DNA from: Dorea sp. D27
GTDB lineage: Bacteria; Bacillota; Clostridia; Lachnospirales; Lachnospiraceae
Assembly: GCF_001185345.1 (NCBI RefSeq)
Contig: NZ_KQ236747.1
Location: forward strand, 208,073 to 272,072
Length of the DNA: 64,000 nucleotides
Direction: 5' to 3'
Below, in pieces: positions 58,057 to 64,000 of the stretch. The translations under genes were made by a program, and so were the position numbers. A model generated the notes under the pieces. It did no database searches, was not told where the DNA came from, and saw nothing but the letters and a program-made list of their open reading frames with translations. Numbering within the stretch: position 1 is the first letter of the stretch; each line of letters opens with the position of its first letter.

Positions 58057-60540
58057 TTGAACATCATAATAAAATATATACTTACAAATATGAAAGAACG
58101 AAAGGTACGTACAGTGGTGATGCTGCTGTCAGTTATCCTGTCATCGTCGCTTCTGTTCGTCTCTTATTCCATCGGGGCATCTTATGAAAGCGCGCAGCAG
58201 AAGATGGCACGTGGGATGTACGGGAAAGCGTCCCTCTCTGTAACGGCTCTGGACGATTCCGCAGAACTGGATGACAATACGGTTCCGGATATCCCTGAGA
58301 TTCAGGCGGAAGCCGGATTACGTAAGCAAGCTGCGATGTACAGCGAGGGCGGATATTATGAGACGGTAGATCTCGTTTCGTCCAATCTAGAACAGCTGAA
58401 TCGGATCAATAAACCGCGTATGTCAGGCGGGGGCAGCATAACTGGCTTTTCCGGAAGGCAGATCATCCTTCCGGACAGGTTCTCTTCTAAGTTCGGGATA
58501 AGCAAAGGGGATACGGTTACGCTACGCATCAACGACATACCTGTCTCATTTGAAGTGTATGGAATAGCCGCATACGATACGCTGTTCCTCAGGCAGACGA
58601 GAGGGGCGACCGCTCTCGTTCCGCTTGACGTGCTGACAGATATTGTGCAGCAGACGCAAAAGTACAGCGAGATACTGATTGAACCGGCAGATGACGTGAC
58701 AGCCGGAGAACTCAAGTCCTGTCTGGAAGAGAAGCTGCCGCAAGATCTTTACCGCGTATCTGAGACTGTAGATGAAGCGCAGATTGCTGCTGACGCAAGG
58801 CAGAAATCCATGCCCTTTTTCCTGATCAGCTTTTTTGCCTTGACGATGAGCGTATTTATCATCTACAGCAGCTACAAAGTGATAACGCTGGACCGGCTTC
58901 CTGTTATCGGAACCTTCCGCAGCATCGGGGCTGAAGAAAAGACGGTGACGTCCATCCTTCTGGCGGAGAGCGTCGTCTATGGGCTGACGGGAGGACTGAT
59001 TGGCATCCCTGTGGGAACGGCTATCCTGAAAGTGATACTGCATGGACTGGGGGACAGGCTGGCACAGGGAATCGAGATTCCGGCCGTGATTACGCTGCCT
59101 GCCATCTCCATATCTATTGCTGCGGCTGTCATAGTCTCGCTTCTGAGCTCATGGATTCCTGTCCGCCGGGCGGGCCGCCTGCCTGTGAAGGAAGTGGTCC
59201 TCGGGACGGTAGAAGAAAAGAAGAGGCCGGTGCAACATACCGTTGCCATAGCTGCCATACTCGGCATCATCTCTATCGTGCTGCCCCGTATAGCTCCGGA
59301 AAAGATGCTGTATCCGGCCGGAGGACTCTCTCTTCTTGGTCTGATAGCTGCCGCCATACTTTTTATTCCGTCTTTCACGAATCTTGCGGCGAGGGGGATG
59401 GAGCGGCTTTATGGAACCTTATTCGGTAATGAAGGGATGCTGGCTGCGCGTAACATGAGGGACAATAAAAACGTTACGCAGAATATCACATTGCTCTTTA
59501 TCAGCATCTCTGCCGTAATCTCTATCAGCGCCGTCGGGAACTTTGTGACATCATATATCAGCGACGTCTTTCAGGGGGCAGAGCTCGAAGGGTTTGCGGA
59601 CGGTCATATGGAGGAAGACTTTATAAGACAGGTAAAAGAGCTGAAGGGCATAGAAGAGGTGCTTCCCATACATGTGCTGGAAGACAAAGTGCAGGGGGAA
59701 GGAGGTTCATTTACACGTCTGGAAGCTACGGACAATCTGAAATGCTACAGTTCCATGTTCGCACTCCATTATTCAGACGGCAAGGAAAGTGAAAAAGCGG
59801 TGTCTGCATTTGGAGAAAATGAAAGAGTTATGATTATTAGCGAAGATACTATGAAGAAAATGGGGCTTACGCCAGGGGACAAGATTTCGCTGTCAGATGG
59901 TACCTACACGGCGGCGTATAGAATCATCGCCGGCTATAAGTCAAGGGCTACAGACGTGGAAGCTGTCATACCGTCTTACCGTGCAGTGCAGGACTTTGGA
60001 GCAGAGGGCTATGATTTCCTTGCATATACGGCGGCAGATGCGGATGCGGTGATGGTCCAGATCCGCAATCTGTTCGGTGACACCCCGAACTGGAGCCGTA
60101 CGGTGGAAGAGTTCAATGCGGATGCCGCAAGTACCGTCAGCACGTTCCTGCAGCCGATGCATAGTATGACTTATTTCATACTGCTGATGGCCGCAGTAGG
60201 AATCGTTAATAATCTGCTGATCAATTATATGCAGAGGAGGCGCGCGATAGCCATGTATAAGTCGGCAGGACTCAGCGGCAGGCAGAATGTAAAAATGATG
60301 CTGATCGAAGGAGTTTCCGCCGGCCTGATTGGAGCAGCAGCAGCGATAGCGGTATCGTATATGGAGATACAGACGATTTTTACCGTGGCAGGGCCGAAGA
60401 TTTCCATCAGGCCGGATCTGGATATTGCCATTTTCCTGGCTGCAGGAGCTATGGGTATCGTGATTACGGCAGCAGGCTCAGCAGTCCCTATATTAAAGAG
60501 CCGGCAGATGAAGCTGGCGGAAGAAATAAAATTTGAATAG
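58057..60540 (+). CDS. FtsX-like ABC permease
   Basis: An 827-residue membrane protein with helices at about residues 15-38 and 260-385, then 440-530, and a last group after 720. It carries two large outside domains and the FtsX pattern twice (for example NNLLINYMQRRRAIAMYKSAGLS, then MMLIEGVSAGLIGAAAAIAV). This is the MacB/BceB-related class that exports or removes peptides. The start is TTG, with AAGGTG upstream. It is followed after 20 nt by its ATPase. Confidence 0.92.
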   Translation: MNIIIKYILTNMKERKVRTVVMLLSVILSSSLLFVSYSIGASYESAQQKMARGMYGKASLSVTALDDSAELDDNTVPDIPEIQAEAGLRKQAAMYSEGGYYETVDLVSSNLEQLNRINKPRMSGGGSITGFSGRQIILPDRFSSKFGISKGDTVTLRINDIPVSFEVYGIAAYDTLFLRQTRGATALVPLDVLTDIVQQTQKYSEILIEPADDVTAGELKSCLEEKLPQDLYRVSETVDEAQIAADARQKSMPFFLISFFALTMSVFIIYSSYKVITLDRLPVIGTFRSIGAEEKTVTSILLAESVVYGLTGGLIGIPVGTAILKVILHGLGDRLAQGIEIPAVITLPAISISIAAAVIVSLLSSWIPVRRAGRLPVKEVVLGTVEEKKRPVQHTVAIAAILGIISIVLPRIAPEKMLYPAGGLSLLGLIAAAILFIPSFTNLAARGMERLYGTLFGNEGMLAARNMRDNKNVTQNITLLFISISAVISISAVGNFVTSYISDVFQGAELEGFADGHMEEDFIRQVKELKGIEEVLPIHVLEDKVQGEGGSFTRLEATDNLKCYSSMFALHYSDGKESEKAVSAFGENERVMIISEDTMKKMGLTPGDKISLSDGTYTAAYRIIAGYKSRATDVEAVIPSYRAVQDFGAEGYDFLAYTAADADAVMVQIRNLFGDTPNWSRTVEEFNADAASTVSTFLQPMHSMTYFILLMAAVGIVNNLLINYMQRRRAIAMYKSAGLSGRQNVKMMLIEGVSAGLIGAAAAIAVSYMEIQTIFTVAGPKISIRPDLDIAIFLAAGAMGIVITAAGSAVPILKSRQMKLAEEIKFE

Positions 60541-60560
60541 ACAGACTGGAGGACAGGCAT

Positions 60561-61247
60561 ATGAAGGAATATGGCAGTATTGCCGCTGTCGAGGGCAGAA
60601 ATATAACAAAAGATTTTATGGTCGGTGGTACGGTTTCAAAAGTACTGAAGGGAATATCCCTGAAGGTCATGCAGGGAGAATTTGTATCTGTCATGGGACA
60701 GTCAGGTTCTGGCAAGAGCACGCTTCTCTACATCCTTGGAGGGCTTGACACGCCGACGGAGGGCTCTGTATATATTGACGGAACAGACATATGCAGCTTT
60801 GATGACGCAAAGATGAGCAGGATAAGGAGACAGAAGATAGGATTTGTGTTTCAGTTCTATAATCTTATCCCGAATCTGAACGTAGAGGAAAATATAATGC
60901 TTCCGCTTCTGCTCGATGGAAAAAAGATACGTGATTACAGGGGACAGCTTGATCATATCCTGGATGTTGTCGGGCTGTCCGACAGGAGAAAGCATACTCC
61001 GCGCCAGCTATCCGGCGGTCAGCAGCAGAGGACGGCGATAGCCCGCGCACTTATCGGCAGCCCTGATATCCTGTTTGCGGATGAGCCGACCGGCAATCTG
61101 GACAGCAGGACCGGTGGGGGCATTATGCGCCTGCTGGAAGATATCAACCGGGACAGCGGGCAGACAATCATAATGGTCACGCATTCCCAGGAGGCGGCTG
61201 AAAGCAGCAGCCGAATCATAACCGTACGGGATGGGGTGCTTGCATAG
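60561..61247 (+). CDS. ABC transporter ATPase, MacB/LolD-like
   Basis: A 228-residue ATPase with Walker A GQSGSGKST, Q-loop FVFQFYNLIPNL, signature LSGGQQQRTAIARAL and Walker B FADEPTGNLDSRTGG. It pairs with FtsX-type permeases and so serves the preceding gene. The ribosome site GGAGG is 8 nt before the ATG. Confidence 0.95.
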   Translation: MKEYGSIAAVEGRNITKDFMVGGTVSKVLKGISLKVMQGEFVSVMGQSGSGKSTLLYILGGLDTPTEGSVYIDGTDICSFDDAKMSRIRRQKIGFVFQFYNLIPNLNVEENIMLPLLLDGKKIRDYRGQLDHILDVVGLSDRRKHTPRQLSGGQQQRTAIARALIGSPDILFADEPTGNLDSRTGGGIMRLLEDINRDSGQTIIMVTHSQEAAESSSRIITVRDGVLA

Positions 61248-61294
61248 CATATGTCTGAAGCGGCAGAAGTTCAATGAGTCTCTATTTACAAACT

Positions 61295-61339
61295 TATGTT
61301 GTACTTACAACATACAAATGCGCATCAATGTATTATAAT
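61295..61339. promoter_or_regulatory. Perfect palindromic operator and promoter of the ferredoxin-like gene
   Basis: TATGTTGTA CT TACAACATA (61295-61314), 9 bp arms without mismatch, directly upstream of TATAAT (61334-61339). The -35 position falls at the palindrome edge and is not consensus. A repressor or activator dimer probably binds here. Confidence 0.75.
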
Positions 61340-61373
61340 GTACCAAGAAAGTTACCGTAAGGAGGTATTGTAT

Positions 61374-62075
61374 ATGGTACGTAAAATAATACACATAGAT
61401 GAAGAGAAATGTAATGGCTGTGGGCTGTGCGCGGAGGCCTGTCATGAAGGAGCCATCGGTATGGCTGGCGGCAAGGCGAAACTGCTGCGGGACGATTACT
61501 GCGATGGACTGGGAGACTGCCTGCCTACCTGCCCTGCTGGAGCTATTACTTTCGTAGAACGTGAGGCCGCGGCATACGATGAAGAGGCAGTACGGCAGAA
61601 TAAGAGGAAGAAGCAGAAGGAGGACATGCAGCCATGTGGATGTCCAGGCAGCCAGTCCAGGCAGATAGACAGAGAAACGATGTCTGAGCCGACTTGCCAG
61701 CCGCCTTCGGAATCACAGCTTCGGCAGTGGCCGGTGCAGATTAAGCTGGCACCCGTGAACGCGCCATATTTCGACGGAGCCCATCTCCTCATAGCAGCGG
61801 ATTGTACGGCATATGCCTATGGCAGCTTCCATCAGGACTTTATCCGCGGCAAGGTGACGCTTATCGGCTGTCCGAAACTAGACAGTTCAGATTATAGTGA
61901 GAAGCTGGCCGAGATTATCAGGGAAAACGATATCAAGAGCCTGACCGTAGTAAGAATGGAAGTGCCATGCTGCGGGGGCATCGAACAAGCTGCTGTCTCG
62001 GCGCTGAAGGAGAGCGGCAAATTTATGCCATGGCAGGTAGTTACAGTATGTACAGACGGAACTATACTAGAATAA
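61374..62075 (+). CDS. 4Fe-4S ferredoxin-like protein with extended C-terminal domain
   Basis: A 233-residue protein. The first cluster motif is C13, C16, C19 and C23 (CNGCGLCAEAC). The second is unusual: C44, C50 and C54 (YCDGLGDCLPTCP), with one ligand position changed. A linker with CGCPG is followed by a globular region (about 120-230) with a KVTLIGCPKLD segment, and a cysteine pair PCCGGIEQ. It probably handles redox-linked metal or thiol chemistry. The start follows TAAGGAGG. Confidence 0.82.
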   Translation: MVRKIIHIDEEKCNGCGLCAEACHEGAIGMAGGKAKLLRDDYCDGLGDCLPTCPAGAITFVEREAAAYDEEAVRQNKRKKQKEDMQPCGCPGSQSRQIDRETMSEPTCQPPSESQLRQWPVQIKLAPVNAPYFDGAHLLIAADCTAYAYGSFHQDFIRGKVTLIGCPKLDSSDYSEKLAEIIRENDIKSLTVVRMEVPCCGGIEQAAVSALKESGKFMPWQVVTVCTDGTILE

Positions 62076-62083
62076 TATGGGAC

Positions 62084-62117
62084 AAGGGCCTGCTCCGCCA
62101 GTTCGGAACAGGCCCTT
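62084..62117. terminator. Bidirectional terminator
   Basis: AAGGGCCTG (62084-62092) with CAGGCCCTT (62109-62117), between convergent genes. Confidence 0.85.
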
Positions 62118-62124
62118 AATACAG

Positions 62125-62559
62125 TTACTTTAAAGGAATACAAAATTCACACAGATTGTCAGCTATCTTATCCGCCGCGTAACGTTCAATAACAGGCTTG
62201 CCATAATCTACAGCCAGACCTTCAGTCCGCTTTGCAATATCCTGCCAGAAAGCGCTGACAGCCTGCTTCGTATGAGCGGTTTCATATATAGCGTACGTTC
62301 CATCATCAATTTCTCTCGTGTTTAGGCTTATGTCCATATCATCTTTAATGATAAGTCCCACATCATATCTTAATTCCTCTGGTGGCGTTGCTGCCGGATT
62401 ATCTAAGGCGATTCCCAGTATAATCGTATCTGCATCAAACAAATGATTGGTTTTTAAATAGTCTTTAAAATCTTCCATCAATCTTTCATTCTTAATACCA
62501 TATGCACCGACATTACGCATATAAGCTATCGTGATATTATTAAATTCTTCTATTTTCAT
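62125..62559 (-). CDS. GyrI-like (SbmC) small-molecule-binding protein
   Basis: A 144-residue stand-alone effector-binding domain (FNNITIAYMRNVGAYG, then EELRYDVGLIIKDDM and YAIYETAHTKQAVSAFWQDI). The fold is shared with regulators such as the MerR-type protein at 30737. Alone it may bind or hydrolyse a small compound, or protect gyrase. The start at 62559 follows GGAG; the ATG at 62577 would place the site inside the gene. Confidence 0.85.
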   Translation of the reverse strand: MKIEEFNNITIAYMRNVGAYGIKNERLMEDFKDYLKTNHLFDADTIILGIALDNPAATPPEELRYDVGLIIKDDMDISLNTREIDDGTYAIYETAHTKQAVSAFWQDIAKRTEGLAVDYGKPVIERYAADKIADNLCEFCIPLK

Positions 62560-62773
62560 CTGATTTTCTCCATTCATTTATCTATTGATGTCGACTTCAA
62601 TAACTAAATGATAGAATCTTATAAAATTTTTTTCAATAACTTTTTTAAAATTAGTTCATTATTTTGAATAAAATCGTAACAAATATGTAACAATTGTAAT
62701 AAATAGAAAATATCTGAATATAATTAATTAAAACAATTTTAAAATATTGTTATTTTCAGGAGGGTATAAATTT

Positions 62774-63490
62774 ATGAATTCTAAAAGAAATGTGGGGCTT
62801 CTGGTAACACTGTTTACGGTTACATCGCTATTTACCGCAGGGTATTCAAGCGAAGCTATGGCAGGCGAATCAGAGGCTGTACCTGTATCGGCGGATGTAA
62901 ATATAGATAAATATGCATCCCGGTTTATGGACATGAAAGAGACAACCCAGAAGATAATAGAAGAACAGCAGAGAATTGCAGAAGAAAAACGGATTGCAGA
63001 AGAAAAGAGGATTGCGGAAGAGAAACGGATTGCAGAAGAGAAACGGATTGCGGAAGAGAAAGCGGCCCAGGAAAAAGCGGCCCAGGAGAAAGCGGCCCAG
63101 GAGAAGGCCGCCCAGCAACAGGCCGCCCAGGCCGTACAGGCTCAGGCAGTGTCGGCCAGCCAGTCAGATCAGGACCTTTTGGCCGCGATTATATATTGTG
63201 AAGCCGGAAACCAGCCGTATGAAGGACAGGTTGCAGTAGGTGCAGTTGTGATGAACAGAGTAAGGAGCGGAGTATTTCCGAATTCTATCCGGGACGTCAT
63301 CTATCAGTCAGGACAGTTCGGCCCGGCTGTGACGGGCTGGCTCGACCAGGTTCTGTCATCAGGCGGCTACACAGATACGGCCAGACAGGCAGCGGCAGAC
63401 GCGCTTGCAGGTTCCAATCCGATAGGAGACTGCCTGTATTTTGACCAGGGAGGCTCCGGGATGCAGATAGGTGCACATTATTTCCACTAA
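62774..63490 (+). CDS. SleB-type cell wall hydrolase with repeat linker
   Basis: A 238-residue secreted enzyme. A signal peptide (about 1-30) ends near AMAGES. A charged helix follows with five RIAEEK units (62972-63061) and AAQEK units (63062-63121). The C-terminal hydrolase domain is at about residues 130-238 (LLAAIIYCEAGNQPYEGQVAVGAVVMNRV, then GDCLYFDQGG). E is the likely catalytic residue in YCEAGN. It resembles spore cortex-lytic enzymes and vegetative relatives. The start follows CAGGAGG. Confidence 0.92.
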   Translation: MNSKRNVGLLVTLFTVTSLFTAGYSSEAMAGESEAVPVSADVNIDKYASRFMDMKETTQKIIEEQQRIAEEKRIAEEKRIAEEKRIAEEKRIAEEKAAQEKAAQEKAAQEKAAQQQAAQAVQAQAVSASQSDQDLLAAIIYCEAGNQPYEGQVAVGAVVMNRVRSGVFPNSIRDVIYQSGQFGPAVTGWLDQVLSSGGYTDTARQAAADALAGSNPIGDCLYFDQGGSGMQIGAHYFH

Positions 63491-63500
63491 TTGGGGGTTT

Positions 63501-63712
63501 AGTGAAGCAGGGCGCCGCTGGGAAGGCAGGGGGCATCTGCTGCGATGCGTCCGGGACTGCGACTATCACACAGATTCCTAAGCCTGTGGAATGTTCGCCG
63601 ATAGCGGCTCTCATCCCACAAACTAAGGAATCTGGTGAGGATTCTCCGTCCCTCCCGCTTATACCTTCGCATCTGTCCCCTGCCTCCCCATCGGCTATCT
63701 ACTTTACTGGCA
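63501..63712. repeat. Dispersed hairpin repeat, copy 3 (MITE-like)
   Basis: The two ends align as imperfect inverted repeats over about 40 nt: AGTGAAGCAGGGCGCCGCTG (from 63501) and, on the other strand, AGTAAAGTAGATAGCCGATG (from 63708 downwards). The inner hairpin GCATC TGCTGC GATGC and GTCCGG match copy 2. The outer 20-mer matches copy 1 exactly. No reliable gene lies within. Confidence 0.75.
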
Positions 63713-63826
63713 CGAGCGGGGGTGGCTATGTGACGTTACTGGCGGCCGGAAGGAATTTATCTGTGCCGGTATATTAATAAAAAAGCTGAGCGAGTGAAAA
63801 CCTTTGAAAAATGAAATTATTATGAG

Positions 63827-63923
63827 GAAGAGCCGGAATCAGGTACAGTGCTGTTATATGAGATAACATCCCTTGCCTGATTCCGGCTCTTCTTGCAGCA
63901 ACGGCGTGCACGCCTCGCTGCAA
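63827..63923. other. Tandem structured hairpins near the window end
   Basis: GAAGAGCCGGAATCAGG (63827-63843) pairs perfectly with CCTGATTCCGGCTCTTC (63876-63892) around an inner TGTTAT/ATAACA stem. Immediately after, TTGCAGC (63893-63899) pairs with GCTGCAA (63917-63923) around the palindrome GGCGTGCACGCC. The first could be a terminator; the second has no T-run. Nothing else is recognised up to 64000. Confidence 0.7.
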
Positions 63924-64000
63924 ACGTTTAACTGCGATAATAACACCGTACTAATTTGTATGTGTTGTATACACTAAGCCTGCTATCATTTTCCATCTAG

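Noticed and set aside
62972..63121. 18- and 15-bp repeats as possible iterons or CRISPR
   Set aside because: They are in-frame coding repeats of a charged helix in the SleB-type hydrolase.
63502..63777. Possible 91-residue gene
   Set aside because: It lies over the dispersed repeat, has no ribosome site, and its composition (Pro/Ser/Gly rich) is that of translated GC-rich repeat.

Overview
The window looks like a chromosomal segment from an anaerobic, spore-forming Gram-positive of the Lachnospiraceae (Clostridium cluster XIVa). Evidence for this is the moderate GC content, strong AGGAGG ribosome sites, many TTGACA/TATAAT promoters with 17 bp spacers, a rubredoxin/superoxide reductase pair, a 4-hydroxybutyrate dehydrogenase very like the Clostridium kluyveri enzyme, a stand-alone Spo0A-type DNA-binding domain, an HrcA-type CIRCE element and a SleB-type cell-wall hydrolase. 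The species cannot be fixed from the sequence alone. Most genes are on the plus strand. No rRNA, tRNA, prophage, insertion sequence or CRISPR array was seen.

Layout. 0-5 kb: two GNAT acetyltransferases, a MATE exporter, a ferredoxin-nitroreductase and rplM-rpsI behind a consensus promoter and a probable L13 leader. A frameshifted DUF2442 relic follows, sandwiched between two copies of the rpsI terminator region. 5-13 kb: an AraC-ClpP pair, a GntR-ABC operon with a clear operator, a second MATE gene behind a leader terminator, a DUF2089/SHOCT-like/LytTR/LiaF-like cluster, a Crp/Fnr regulator and a superoxide reductase-rubredoxin unit. 13-20 kb: a broken membrane-protein gene with its HTH partner, a cyclase, a Gre-factor paralogue, and a thiamine salvage operon (TPP riboswitch, thiM-thiE-HAD phosphatase-thiD-cytX). 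20-27 kb: an ABC-F ribosome-protection gene behind a leader-peptide attenuator, an MGMT-like gene, and a two-component system next to its likely target ABC genes. Both of those promoters carry the same tandem site.

27-44 kb: a lipoprotein, a split purine terminus (stand-alone IMP cyclohydrolase and AICAR formyltransferase), an autoregulated MerR gene, an FAD protein, glmM, MarR-TauE, YitT, 4hbD, eno, secG, rnr, smpB, ssrA (tmRNA) and hsp20. The rnr-smpB-ssrA block is the trans-translation and RNA-decay set. 44-54 kb: a large MalT/LuxR-type ATPase regulator diverges, across a palindrome-rich intergenic region, from a small four-helix protein and a roughly 2,094-residue surface protein (beta-rich domain, FN3, Ig-like, 12-residue repeats, InlB B-repeats, degenerate sorting signal). 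54-64 kb: a stand-alone Spo0A C-terminal domain, a small protein with a damaged signal peptide, a second two-component system followed by an FtsX-type ABC exporter, a ferredoxin-like protein with a perfect operator palindrome, a GyrI-like protein, a SleB hydrolase, and a terminal stretch of hairpins.

Points most worth following up: (1) the identical tandem boxes in front of the 22.5 kb response regulator and the 24.5 kb ABC operon; (2) the ABC-F attenuator with a short leader peptide; (3) a dispersed hairpin/MITE-like repeat at 27.3, 43.5 and 63.5 kb; (4) the MalT-like regulator/giant adhesin divergon; (5) the orphan Spo0A output domain; (6) the AraC-ClpP pair.
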